Positions 6,930-14,696 of a stretch of DNA of 19,992 bases are shown here, in pieces. Source of the DNA: Deltaproteobacteria bacterium (GTDB lineage: Bacteria; Myxococcota_A; SURF-8); NCBI GenBank assembly GCA_029570245.1, contig JAKQSH010000370.1:1-19992 (forward strand). The letters are read 5' to 3'. The position numbers were made by a program, and so were the translations under genes. The first letter of the stretch is position 1. Every line of letters starts with the position of its first letter. Below the pieces are notes generated by a model. The model had not been told where the DNA came from, ran no database searches, and was given only the letters and a program-made list of their open reading frames with translations.

Positions 6930-8347
6930 TGTGCAGAGGCATATTCAAATTCTTACTGACGGCGCTTCTGCCGCTTTTAGTGCAGAGCACACTTTACGCA
7001 GCCGTCGGAAACGGTGATGAAATCGAAACGGCCTGGGAAACTCTGATTGCGGAGCTGTCGGGCAGCGCTCAGGCCCGGCCTTTAGGTGGAGCCGACGAAC
7101 TGCTGCTGTGGGTGGACAACGGAGAAGGCGGAGTAAACAGCCTGACGGCGCTTGTGGAACAGGCCGGACAGGCCGCACTGAAGCGTCCGGGGCTGTTTGC
7201 CGAAGTGGTTCCGGCGCGCAGCCTTTTCAGCGGCGCAGCCGATCTTTCGCAGCAGGGATTGACGGAGCTGGACAGGCGCGGCTTCGATCGCCTGCTGAAG
7301 ATCGACGTGCGCAGCAGTTCCGGCGCAGTTGTAATTAAAGCCCGTGTCTGGTGGCTTGACTGCGACATCTGGTCGGTCATGGCCGGGCAACCTTATTATT
7401 CCAGACAGGCTGAGACGCGTCTTCCGGCCTCACCCCTGTGGGGAATGCTCGAAACCCGCGAGTTGAACTTCGGCCCCGGCGCTCCTGCATGGAAGGAGCG
7501 CGGGCTGTTCAGCGGCAAAGGGCGCATACTCGACATTGCCGCCGCCGATCTGGACGGCGACGCCGCGGCGGAACTGGTGCTGCTGTTTGAAGAGCGTCTC
7601 GAAGTGTGGAGACGCTCCGGCGACGACGAATTTTCCTTCCGACACATGCAGAATCTGCCGCAGGAAGAACTCACGCTGCCCGCCCGCTACGCCGTCGGCA
7701 ATCTTTTCTTCTGCGGCGTTTCAGGCGCTTCGCCGCTGCTGCTGCTGGCGCACAACCGTCTGCCGGGCGGACTGGCGCTGCAATGGAGCGGCGCCGATTT
7801 CGCCGTGACGCGTCGCACCGAACGCGCTCCGCTGGCCTGTCTGCCTTCGGCTTCAGGCGGAGAAGCCGCGCTGCTTTCATCCGTGTACGTCGGCGGCGGA
7901 ACGGCGTTTGCCGGGCGCATTTACACCGACGGTTCGGGGCTGCGGCGCGAATACAAGCTGCCGGAATCCTTTGTGGCCTTCGAAGCTTCGCCTGCCGCCG
8001 CCGATCTGCGTGACATATACGTTGTTTCGCCGGGCGGAGCGGTCTTCGATGCGCTGGGCGGAAAAATAATGCCTTCGGGTTCCTGCGGAACGCAACCAGC
8101 GCTTGCGTCGGGTCCGGCAGGCGAAAACGTGCTGGCCTGCGGCGCGGCGCGTTTCGGAGCGGAGGAAGAAGGCATGAACATCACTGCGGCGGCCACCGGA
8201 ACAAAGAATGCTCCGGTCGGATTCACTGCGGCAGCAAAGGGTGAAGTGACGGCCATCTGCGCGGCGCCCGGAGAAGGTCTGCGTTTTTATGTCGCACGCT
8301 ACGATGCAGGAAGCGACAACAGCCGCATCGTGCTGCTTTATCCATGA
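6929..8347 (+). CDS. Exported protein with CsgG/FlgO-like N-terminus and VCBS/beta-propeller-like body
   Basis: The 472-aa protein begins with a Sec signal peptide (hydrophobic residues 5-24, likely cleaved after the Ala residues at 24-25). Residues 30-165 alternate helix and strand ('LTELDRRGFDRLLKIDVR', then a strand-rich segment). This reminds me of FlgO/CsgG/TolB-N-type domains that probe an outer-membrane component; this is inference. At 203-220 'IAAADLDGDAAAELVLLF' carries DxDGD, the calcium-binding loop of VCBS/FG-GAP repeats. The rest is rich in Gly and short strands, consistent with a propeller. No enzyme motif is visible. Its ATG overlaps the PBP1A stop by one base. Orthologues next to PBP genes would support a role in cell-wall synthesis. 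Family not confidently recognised. Confidence 0.85.
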   Translation: MCRGIFKFLLTALLPLLVQSTLYAAVGNGDEIETAWETLIAELSGSAQARPLGGADELLLWVDNGEGGVNSLTALVEQAGQAALKRPGLFAEVVPARSLFSGAADLSQQGLTELDRRGFDRLLKIDVRSSSGAVVIKARVWWLDCDIWSVMAGQPYYSRQAETRLPASPLWGMLETRELNFGPGAPAWKERGLFSGKGRILDIAAADLDGDAAAELVLLFEERLEVWRRSGDDEFSFRHMQNLPQEELTLPARYAVGNLFFCGVSGASPLLLLAHNRLPGGLALQWSGADFAVTRRTERAPLACLPSASGGEAALLSSVYVGGGTAFAGRIYTDGSGLRREYKLPESFVAFEASPAAADLRDIYVVSPGGAVFDALGGKIMPSGSCGTQPALASGPAGENVLACGAARFGAEEEGMNITAAATGTKNAPVGFTAAAKGEVTAICAAPGEGLRFYVARYDAGSDNSRIVLLYP

Positions 8348-8369
8348 AAAACCGAACGGACTTGCGGCG

Positions 8370-9713
8370 ATGAAGATATTTTCAGGCATACTCATAATTT
8401 CTGCGATTTTCTCAGTTTTCAGCCTTTCGACCCGGGCCGGACTGCCGCCTCCAGTGGGCGGTGAAGTCGTCATGCTCAGCGCCGAAAAGCTGGAAAGCCT
8501 CGACCCGACCATGCGCCTGAACCCGGCGGAGCGCGCAGCTTCGGCGCTGGTCTGCGAAACCTTGTATAAGTTGCATAACGGCAGGGCCGAGAACAATCTG
8601 GTATTGCGCAGTCAGATCGAAAACAATGCGAAATCGCTGCATGTCTGGCTGAAGCCGGGCATACTTTTTCACGACGGTTCTCCGCTGCAGGCCATCGAAG
8701 TCAAAGCGGCGCTTGAGCGTCTGGCCGCGCCCTCGACAGGCTCGCCGTATGGAAGGCTGCTGGACGGCATAATCGGCGCGGGGGGCGTTGCGGCTGACGG
8801 CAGATTCGAACTGAGCGGATTCAGAATAATTTCAGCCTACGAATTCGTGATCGACCTTGAAAGCGCCGATGAAAATTTCATTCTCCGCCTTACGCACCCG
8901 GCCACGGCCATCTGTAAAGACGCCGGCGAAAACGGCAGCGGGCCTTTCAGAGTGCTGAACCGCCGCAGCGCCGAAGTCCGCCTGGAAGCCAATCTCGAAC
9001 ATCGCGACGGGCGACCTTTTCTCGACAAGCTTACGCTGCGCTATTCCGAAGGCGTTTCAGCCGAACGGCGTATTCTGAAACGCTCCGGTTCCGACGGCTC
9101 CATGTCGGGCAGGGTGCGTTCGGGTGAAGAAGGGCGCATTTTCAGCTCCGCCGTCAGCGGCGCGGTGGCGCTTTTTCCCAATCCCGGACGCGGCAATCAG
9201 GATTTAAAGCGCTTTTCGGAGCTGCTGCGCTACGCATTCGACTGCCGCGAGGCGCTCAGGCTTTTCGAGCCGCGCGCTCATACGCCGTTCGAAGACGACA
9301 AGGAAAAAAAGCCGCTTGAAGACGCAAGCTGCGTCGGCTTTTCCCTCTCGCCTTCTCTGGCGCGCGGAACGGCGGCGGCTCTGACGAAACGCGACATCAA
9401 GGTAATTCTGCGCTCCGACGATCCGGCTCTTGTGCTTCCGGCCCAGAGAATGAAGCTGGAACTGGAAGCCTGCGGCGTGCTGATGAACGTAAGCGCACTG
9501 AGTCTCGAAGAATACCGCGCGGCGCTGGCTTCGGGCGATTACGACTATGAATTCGCATGGGATTTGAATCACCCGGCGTCTTACTCGAAACCGCCGATTG
9601 TGCTTTACAGAATCGTTCCCGAAGCGTATATATGCAATCCTTTTATGGGGGGACTGTCTTTTGACGAACTCGGTCTGCCGCGCTGGGCGGATGTCTGGGA
9701 GGCTGTGCAGTGA
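8370..9713 (+). CDS. Orphan extracytoplasmic solute-binding protein, SBP_bac_5 (peptide-binding) type
   Basis: The 447-aa protein starts with a signal peptide (hydrophobic residues 4-20). I took the ATG at 8370 because the longer ORF from 8289 would add a non-signal peptide and overlap the previous gene. 'LVCETLYKL' near 60, 'GILFHDGSPL' (97-106) and 'NGSGPFRVLN' (188-197) are hallmark positions of DppA/OppA-type binding proteins. At the C-terminus 'GDYDYEFAWDLN' is another family signature. There is no lipobox Cys. The usual family length is around 500-550 aa, and this one is short, apparently missing part of the middle and the end. No permease or ATPase gene accompanies it, so it may have a binding or regulatory role in cell-wall peptide recognition rather than import. 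The ligand is unknown. The stop overlaps the next start (GTGA). Confidence 0.85.
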   Translation: MKIFSGILIISAIFSVFSLSTRAGLPPPVGGEVVMLSAEKLESLDPTMRLNPAERAASALVCETLYKLHNGRAENNLVLRSQIENNAKSLHVWLKPGILFHDGSPLQAIEVKAALERLAAPSTGSPYGRLLDGIIGAGGVAADGRFELSGFRIISAYEFVIDLESADENFILRLTHPATAICKDAGENGSGPFRVLNRRSAEVRLEANLEHRDGRPFLDKLTLRYSEGVSAERRILKRSGSDGSMSGRVRSGEEGRIFSSAVSGAVALFPNPGRGNQDLKRFSELLRYAFDCREALRLFEPRAHTPFEDDKEKKPLEDASCVGFSLSPSLARGTAAALTKRDIKVILRSDDPALVLPAQRMKLELEACGVLMNVSALSLEEYRAALASGDYDYEFAWDLNHPASYSKPPIVLYRIVPEAYICNPFMGGLSFDELGLPRWADVWEAVQ

Positions 9714-10522
9714 AACTTGAAACAAGGCTGGGGCTTTGCGCCGTGTTCGGTCTGGTGGCGACGCTGGGACTGGCCGTCATGCTTTATATTTATCTTCCGG
9801 CGGGCGTGGAAGAATATGTGCGCCGCGACGCGGAAGAGCGCAACTCGCAGGCGGCGGCGCTTATGAGCGCCGAGCTCAAGCGCCTGGGCGACAGAATGAA
9901 CGAAAGCCTGGCGGCGCTGGCCTCCGATCTGCCTGAGACTTCGACCGAATCCGAAAACATCACGCCCGAACAGGTCGAACTGGCCGGAAATCTGGCCGGG
10001 CGTTATGGTTTCGATGAACTGTATCTTATCGAAAAAGACGCCCGTCTGCGCTCGGCCTGGCCGCAGGCGGCGCGCATCGGCATGAAAGACGCCGGGCTGC
10101 TGGAAAAGGCCCGTGCGGCCTCGCAGAAAGCCGTATTCACTGTGGATAAAAGCGGCGAGCTCTTCATAGCCCGCAGCCGTCGCATTGCCGAAAGATCGAA
10201 TCTGACGCTGCTGGCGCTGCTGCATGTTGAAAAAGACGAATTAAAACATCTTGCTTCTGGCATCGGACTCAAGTTTTCGGGTATAATCGCCGGAACGGAA
10301 GATAAGACCCCGGAAGGAACATACGCGCTTCCGCTGGAAGGTCCCGGAGGCGAAAGAACGGCGACGCTGCACCTGAGCGTACCGGAACCGCAGAGTCGTA
10401 TGCTGCTGCGGGCGCTGTCGCGTCGTATTCTTTTTGTGGCCGTTCCCTGGGGCTTGCTGACCGCGCTGGTGCTGGTGTGGCTGGGCTGGCCGCCGCGCCG
10501 CAGAACCGACGGAAAACGCTGA
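9710..10522 (+). CDS. Two-TM membrane protein with extracytoplasmic sensor-like domain and no output domain
   Basis: The 270-aa protein has a TM helix at about 9-29, a periplasmic segment of about 205 residues, a second TM at about 241-260 and a short basic tail (PPRRRTDGKR). The periplasmic part starts with a charged coiled-coil-like helix (36-70). It continues with a PAS/Cache-like stretch, for example 'GFDELYLIEKDARLRSAWP' (100-118), 'VDKSGELFIARSRRI' (145-159) and 'LTLLALLHVEKDEL' (165-178). This is the usual front end of a sensor kinase or methyl-accepting protein, but no HAMP, kinase or cyclase domain follows. It starts at GTG (9710) with GGGAGG 7 nt upstream (9697-9702), overlapping the stop of the previous gene (GTGA). 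It could pair with the upstream binding protein. No specific family recognised. Confidence 0.85.
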   Translation: MKLETRLGLCAVFGLVATLGLAVMLYIYLPAGVEEYVRRDAEERNSQAAALMSAELKRLGDRMNESLAALASDLPETSTESENITPEQVELAGNLAGRYGFDELYLIEKDARLRSAWPQAARIGMKDAGLLEKARAASQKAVFTVDKSGELFIARSRRIAERSNLTLLALLHVEKDELKHLASGIGLKFSGIIAGTEDKTPEGTYALPLEGPGGERTATLHLSVPEPQSRMLLRALSRRILFVAVPWGLLTALVLVWLGWPPRRRTDGKR

Positions 10523-10548
10523 CGCCGTAAGGCTTGCAGGAAGTATTC

Positions 10549-11517
10549 ATGGAGCGCAGAAGCAGCAGATTACTCAGCAGAATCCGCCCTCATTCGGGAG
10601 TGGAAGAATATCTGTCCGAGAGGCTGGCGGGCGGCAACGGCGACGTGAGCGGTCAGAACACCTATCCGCGCAAGCGCGTGCTTTTTATAGAATACCTTAT
10701 AATAACCATCGGCTGCGCCATTTTCGGGCTGGCCATGACACTGCTTATTCTGCCATACCGCATCGCCCCCGGCGGCATGTCGGGCCTGGCGGTTATCGTG
10801 AATTATTACACAAACTGGCCCATGGGTCTGGTGCTGCTGGCCTTCAACGCGCCTACTTTTTTCGCCGGGCTGCGCGTGCTGGGTTCAGGCTTCGGCATGA
10901 AAAGCCTTTACGGCACCATAATGATTTCGGTCTTCACCGATCTTTTCAACGAGGTGCTGAAGCTCAGCATGGACCTGGGCGATCCTATTCTGGCTCCGGT
11001 TTTCGGCGGAGTCATAATGGGCGTCGGTCTGGGACTGGTTCTCAAAATGGGCGGAGCCACTTCCGGCTCCGGCACACTGGCGCGTATCATCGCGCATTAC
11101 ACCGGCGTAAAACACGGCAACGCCATACTGGTCATCAACACCCTGGTTGTCACTCTGGCCGGATTCTGCTTTCATTCCGCCGACCTGGCCATGTACGGTC
11201 TCATGTCGCTGTACATCTCGTCCAAGGTGATCGACATCATAATGGAAGGCATGGGCTATGCGCGCGGAGCCTACATAATTTCGAGCAGGCCGCAGGAAAT
11301 CGGCCAGGCCATCATGCATGAGCTAAATCGCGGCGCCACCGCACTCAAAGGGCGCGGAGTTTATACCGACTCCGAGCGCGAAGTGCTTTTCTGCGTGGTG
11401 GCCCGTCGCGAAACCGCCGATCTGGTGGCGCTGGTGAAAGCCATCGACCCGCGCGCCTTTGTGGTCATTTCCGAAGTCCACGAGGTTCTGGGCGAAGGAT
11501 TCAGACCGCGCATTTAG
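10549..11517 (+). CDS. YitT-family membrane protein with DUF2179 domain
   Basis: The 322-aa protein has a 40-residue cytoplasmic lead, then five to six TM helices between residues 45 and 240. Both family signatures are present: 'RIAPGGMSGLAV' (71-82) and 'GGATSGSGTLAR' (168-179). A soluble DUF2179 domain follows (about 240-322), including 'ISSRPQEIGQAIMHEL' and 'TALKGRGVYTDSEREVL'. YitT/DUF161 proteins are inner-membrane proteins of mostly unknown function. I chose the ATG at 10549 with AGGAAG at 10538-10543 over the in-frame TTG at 10534. It follows the previous gene by 26 bp and precedes the PAP2 gene by 22 bp, so all three probably belong to one transcript. The basic N-terminal extension is longer than in many relatives. 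Confidence 0.93.
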   Translation: MERRSSRLLSRIRPHSGVEEYLSERLAGGNGDVSGQNTYPRKRVLFIEYLIITIGCAIFGLAMTLLILPYRIAPGGMSGLAVIVNYYTNWPMGLVLLAFNAPTFFAGLRVLGSGFGMKSLYGTIMISVFTDLFNEVLKLSMDLGDPILAPVFGGVIMGVGLGLVLKMGGATSGSGTLARIIAHYTGVKHGNAILVINTLVVTLAGFCFHSADLAMYGLMSLYISSKVIDIIMEGMGYARGAYIISSRPQEIGQAIMHELNRGATALKGRGVYTDSEREVLFCVVARRETADLVALVKAIDPRAFVVISEVHEVLGEGFRPRI

Positions 11518-11539
11518 CATTGATCTGAAAGGAACAGAT

Positions 11540-12082
11540 ATGAACGCACCAATGAGCAGGGCGCGCCGCATTGAACTTCTGATGTGGAATTTCATAAGCT
11601 TTTTCGGGACAATAGCCGCCGGCGTCCTGTTTATTGCGCTGGCATTCGTACTTGACTTCAGATTCGGCTGCATTGCGCTTGTGAACCTGGCGCTGATAAC
11701 CATCGGCTCCAACACCTACAAATATCATTACTGGAAAGCGCGCCCCGACAATCCGCAGCACATCCGCCCGGAGCAGCCTTTTCCGGTGCTGGCGCTGCAT
11801 AAATATCTGAACCCGAAGAACGCCATCGCCCAGTTCAGATTCATCGACTCCGGCTCCATGCCGTCCATTCACTCGGCGCGCAGTTTTAATTTTGCGGTGC
11901 TATTCGCCGGATATCTGGGAGATTTTTACTGGTATCCGCTGTTTCTCATAATTGCGGCCTTCATCGGCGCTTCGCGCATCGTCAAACTGCGCCACGACAT
12001 CCGCGACGTTTCGGTGGGAATGCTTGTCGGAATCATAATCGGCGTGCTGTCCCTGCCCTGGATAGAGCGCCTGGCGGGCTGA
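11540..12082 (+). CDS. PAP2-type membrane phosphatase
   Basis: The 180-aa integral membrane protein carries all three phosphatidic-acid-phosphatase signatures: K61-x6-R68-P69, P108-S-I-H111, and S145-R-x5-H152-x3-D156. The second motif reads PSIH in place of the common PSGH. H111 and H152 are the expected catalytic pair and face the extracytoplasmic side. Hydrophobic segments at about 20-40, 43-57, 116-126, 132-148 and 158-173 agree with a small PAP2 enzyme. Family members dephosphorylate undecaprenyl pyrophosphate, phosphatidylglycerol phosphate or phosphatidate; behind a PBP operon, recycling of the undecaprenyl carrier would be an attractive role, but this is inference. AAAGGAA sits at 11527-11533, 6 nt before the ATG. 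Confidence 0.9.
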   Translation: MNAPMSRARRIELLMWNFISFFGTIAAGVLFIALAFVLDFRFGCIALVNLALITIGSNTYKYHYWKARPDNPQHIRPEQPFPVLALHKYLNPKNAIAQFRFIDSGSMPSIHSARSFNFAVLFAGYLGDFYWYPLFLIIAAFIGASRIVKLRHDIRDVSVGMLVGIIIGVLSLPWIERLAG

Positions 12083-12183
12083 GTCGGCCCCGGCCCGGTT
12101 CCTTGTCAATCGTCTCCGCAGCCGCCCGTGCGCATTGTATATGCCTGTCCGAAATCATCTGCCGCCATGTCGCCGGACCTTGA

Positions 12184-12200
12184 CGCCCGGAGTCCGGGCG
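12184..12200. promoter_or_regulatory. 17-bp palindrome upstream of the metal permease, candidate operator
   Basis: CGCCCGGA-G-TCCGGGCG is an 8-bp perfect inverted repeat with a 1-nt centre. It ends 18 bp before the Shine-Dalgarno of the permease gene. There is no T-tract, so it is not a standard terminator. Binding by a metal-responsive repressor is a guess. Confidence 0.4.
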
Positions 12201-12231
12201 GGTTAAGATTTCAGCAATGGAGGCGCTGCCG

Positions 12232-13533
12232 ATGTATGAGTTCTTACTTGCCTTTCTGATTTCCTTCTGGACGCTTACGGCTGAGATGGCGCCCTGGCTG
12301 CTGCTGGGATTCGCCGCCGCCGGAATTCTGCATGTTTTCATTCCCATCGGTCTTATTACGCGCCACATCGGCGGGGAATCCCCCGCAGCGGTGGTAAAGG
12401 CTTCATTGCTGGGAATTCCGCTGCCGCTCTGCTCCTGCGGTGTGCTCCCGGTGGCGGCATCTCTGCGCAAATCCGGCGCCGGGCGCGCCCCGACGCTGTC
12501 TTTTCTCATAAGCACGCCCGTAACCGGCGTCGATTCGCTGGCGGCCACCTGGTCGCTTCTGGGCTGGTTTTTCATGCTGGCGCGTCTGATTGTTTCTGTC
12601 GTTATCGGGCTGGCCAGCGGTTTTGTCATGTCGCTGACGGGACGCAATATTCCAGAAGATACGGCTCCGGCTGAAACGCCGATTTCATGTGCAGACGATG
12701 GCAACAACGGACTTCAGCACAAAAAAAGCTTTATGGCCGGGCTGAAATCGGCCCTGAGCTACGCTTTTCTGGAACTGCCGGAAACCATAGCTTCTTCGAT
12801 TTTAACCGGACTGGTGCTGGGCGGACTGATTACCGCGCTGCTTCCGCCCGACCTGATTCAGAATTACATCGGCGGCGGCTTCCGGGCCGTACTGGCGGCG
12901 ACGGTCATCGGCATTCCGCTGTACGTCTGTGCCACAGGTTCCATTCCCATTGCGGCAGCCATGATTATGCAGGGCTTTACGCCCGGCGCGGCGCTGGCGT
13001 TTATGATTGCCGGACCGGCCAGCAACATGGCGGCCGTTTCAACGGTTCATAAACTGCTTGGAAAACGCGCTCTTGCAGTATATCTCGCGTCCATTTTCAG
13101 CGGTGCGCTGGCCTCCGGCCTGCTACTCGACCGGCTTTTTCCGCAGGCGCGCGCCTGGCTGCCGGATTTCACCACCCATCACCACCAGCACGGACTGTCG
13201 CTGTTCGACCATCTGACGGCAGCGGCATTCATGCTGCTGACCCTGTCTCTGCTTGTCAGAAGGAGGCTGTCATCTGCGGCTTTTACCCTGAAAACCGCGA
13301 AAGGATCGAATGACATGAGCGAAATACTGTTCAGTGTGCCCGGCATGAGCTGCAACCACTGCAAAATGTCAGTCACCAGAGCGCTTTCGGCCATCGAAGG
13401 CGTGACGGCGGTGGAAGTCGATCTGGTGACGAAAAAGGTTGCCGTTTCATGCACGGGCGAGCCGGACGAAAAGAAGATGCTGGCCGCGCTTGAAAATGCA
13501 GGCTTCGAAGCCGGAGTGCTGAAGCGCGGATAA
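12232..13533 (+). CDS. SO_0444-type metal (Cu/Zn) efflux permease fused to an HMA metal-binding domain
   Basis: The 433-aa protein has about eight to ten TM helices in two blocks (about 5-135 and 170-345). Features of the permease/SO_0444 group are present: 'GIPLPLCSCGVLPVA' (61-75, with the C-S-C pair) and 'GIPLYVCATGSIPIAAA' (227-243). The second half has a His-rich cluster THHHQH (315-320) and ends with an HMA domain (about 363-433) with GMSCNHC (C374, C377). By family knowledge such proteins export copper/zinc or arsenite-type metals; here the HMA domain points to soft transition metals. The start at 12232 has GGAGG at 12219-12223, preferable to the ATG at 12217. The HMA part is preceded by its own AAAGGA and ATG (13315). 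A gap of about 150 bp separates it from the PAP2 gene. Confidence 0.9.
   Translation: MYEFLLAFLISFWTLTAEMAPWLLLGFAAAGILHVFIPIGLITRHIGGESPAAVVKASLLGIPLPLCSCGVLPVAASLRKSGAGRAPTLSFLISTPVTGVDSLAATWSLLGWFFMLARLIVSVVIGLASGFVMSLTGRNIPEDTAPAETPISCADDGNNGLQHKKSFMAGLKSALSYAFLELPETIASSILTGLVLGGLITALLPPDLIQNYIGGGFRAVLAATVIGIPLYVCATGSIPIAAAMIMQGFTPGAALAFMIAGPASNMAAVSTVHKLLGKRALAVYLASIFSGALASGLLLDRLFPQARAWLPDFTTHHHQHGLSLFDHLTAAAFMLLTLSLLVRRRLSSAAFTLKTAKGSNDMSEILFSVPGMSCNHCKMSVTRALSAIEGVTAVEVDLVTKKVAVSCTGEPDEKKMLAALENAGFEAGVLKRG
13300..13317 (+). promoter_or_regulatory. Internal Shine-Dalgarno and in-frame ATG before the HMA domain
   Basis: AAAGGA (13300-13305) stands 9 nt before an in-frame ATG (13315) that is Met362 of the permease. 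Initiation here would yield a 72-aa CopZ-sized chaperone, MSEILFSVPGMSCNHC and onwards. An out-of-frame ATG at 13310 overlaps a TGA, so only the 13315 start is useful. Confidence 0.5.
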
Positions 13534-13561
13534 ACAGTTGAGCAAGATGGGCTTATGTCTG

Positions 13562-13581
13562 TTCAGGTCTCCCGACCTGAA
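13562..13581. other. 8-bp stem-loop after the permease gene
   Basis: TTCAGGTC-TCCC-GACCTGAA is a perfect 8-bp stem with a 4-nt loop, 28 bp after the permease stop. No T-tract follows on the plus strand (GAAAACGG), so it may be a processing or attenuating hairpin rather than an intrinsic terminator. Confidence 0.5.
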
Positions 13582-13664
13582 GAAAACGGCGTCGCCCCGC
13601 GAAAAATCAAGTGAATATAATCAGTTGGCCTTGTGAAAAATGCCGTCCCGGTCGTTGTTTTTAC

Positions 13665-13693
13665 TTGCAAGTCTCAGTGTTTTCTGCTAGATA
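13665..13693 (+). promoter_or_regulatory. Extended -10 promoter for rpsB-tsf
   Basis: TTGCAA (13665-13670), 17 bp, TAGATA (13688-13693), with TGC just before the -10. This is the natural position for a ribosomal-protein promoter and gives a leader of about 110 nt. Confidence 0.55.
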
Positions 13694-13715
13694 TTGCGCT
13701 CCCGTCAGTAAATGA

Positions 13716-13777
13716 GCAGGTGTTCCATCCTGCGGCGGGAACCTGCGGCCCCTGCGCCATGCGTTGTTGAAAAGGGG
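13716..13777 (+). ncRNA. Structured rpsB leader, candidate S2 autoregulatory element
   Basis: Two stems can form in the 5' leader. One is GCAG/CTGC plus GTTCC/GGAAC with a 2-nt bulge (13716-13746, loop 13727-13737). The second is CCCCT (13749-13753) with AGGGG (13773-13777). Leaders of rpsB are known to bind S2 and repress translation in some bacteria. This one is only inferred by position and fold. Confidence 0.35.
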
Positions 13778-13812
13778 TGCGCGGCATACTTAACCATTTG
13801 AAAGGATTGAAA

Positions 13813-14649
13813 ATGCCAGTCAATGTAACCGTCAAGGACCTTCTGGACGCCGGATCGCACTTTGGTCATCAGACCCGCAAGTGGAACCCAAAAATGAAGC
13901 CGTACATTTTCGGCGTCCGCAACGGCGTTCACATCATCAATCTGTCGAAAACCGCAGCTCAGCTGCGCAAAGCCGTTGACATGGTTACCGATCTGGTTTC
14001 CGAAGGCGCCGACGTGATCTTTGTCGGAACCAAGCGTCAGGCTCAGGAAGTTCTCAAGGAAGAAGCCGAGCGCTGCGAAATGTTCCACATGACCAATCGC
14101 TGGCTGGGCGGCACGCTCACCAACTTCCGCACCATCCGTCAGTCCATCGACGTTCTCAACGAACTTGAACGCATGGCCAAGGAAGGCAACTATCGCGTCC
14201 GCACCAAGAAGGAAGCCCTGCACAAAGAAAAAGAGCGCATCAAAATGTCGCGCAACTTCTCAGGCATTTCCAAAATGACGAAAATTCCGGGCGTAATGTT
14301 CGTAATCGACCCGGTTCGCGAGCACATCGCGGTTAAAGAAGCCAACAAGCTGGGCATTCCCGTAATCGCCGTCTGCGACACCGACTGCAACCCCGACGGA
14401 ATCGAATGCGTCATTCCCGGCAACGACGACGCCATCCGTTCCATTCGTCTTTTCGCCCAGAGCATAGCCAACGCCTGTTTCGACGGCAAAGCCCTCGGCA
14501 AAGAAAAAGGCACGCACCGCGATGAGCAGGCCGATTCTCAGCAGAGAGACGCCGACGCTCACAAGGTCGTCAAGAAATTCCGCAAGCGTGAAGATTCGCC
14601 CAGAGCAGCGGAAGCCATGGCTGACGGAGCCGAAGATCAGGACGAATAA
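13813..14649 (+). CDS. rpsB: 30S ribosomal protein S2
   Basis: The 278-aa protein opens with MPVNVTVKDLLDAGSHFGHQ, a classic S2 N-terminus. It continues with 'TRKWNPKMKPYIFGVRNGVHIINL', 'FVGTKRQAQE', 'NRWLGGTLTNF' and 'IPVIAVCDTDCNPDGIECVIPGNDDAIRS', all canonical S2 blocks. S2 binds the 30S subunit near the head-body junction and recruits S1. AAAGGA sits at 13801-13806, before the ATG at 13813; a longer in-frame ORF from 13777 has no support. The C-terminal 40 residues are a charged, probably disordered tail beyond the conserved fold. tsf follows 47 bp downstream, the usual rpsB-tsf arrangement, and the expected pyrH/frr do not follow. Confidence 0.98.
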   Translation: MPVNVTVKDLLDAGSHFGHQTRKWNPKMKPYIFGVRNGVHIINLSKTAAQLRKAVDMVTDLVSEGADVIFVGTKRQAQEVLKEEAERCEMFHMTNRWLGGTLTNFRTIRQSIDVLNELERMAKEGNYRVRTKKEALHKEKERIKMSRNFSGISKMTKIPGVMFVIDPVREHIAVKEANKLGIPVIAVCDTDCNPDGIECVIPGNDDAIRSIRLFAQSIANACFDGKALGKEKGTHRDEQADSQQRDADAHKVVKKFRKREDSPRAAEAMADGAEDQDE

Positions 14650-14696
14650 ACAGATCAATTTTAACTGGAAATTTTAAGAATACAGGAGTTTCTCCA

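Noticed and set aside
7877..8596. Antisense reading frame across the 6929-8347 and 8370-9713 genes
   Set aside because: It has no Shine-Dalgarno and no domain, and the plus-strand genes carry signal peptides and family motifs.
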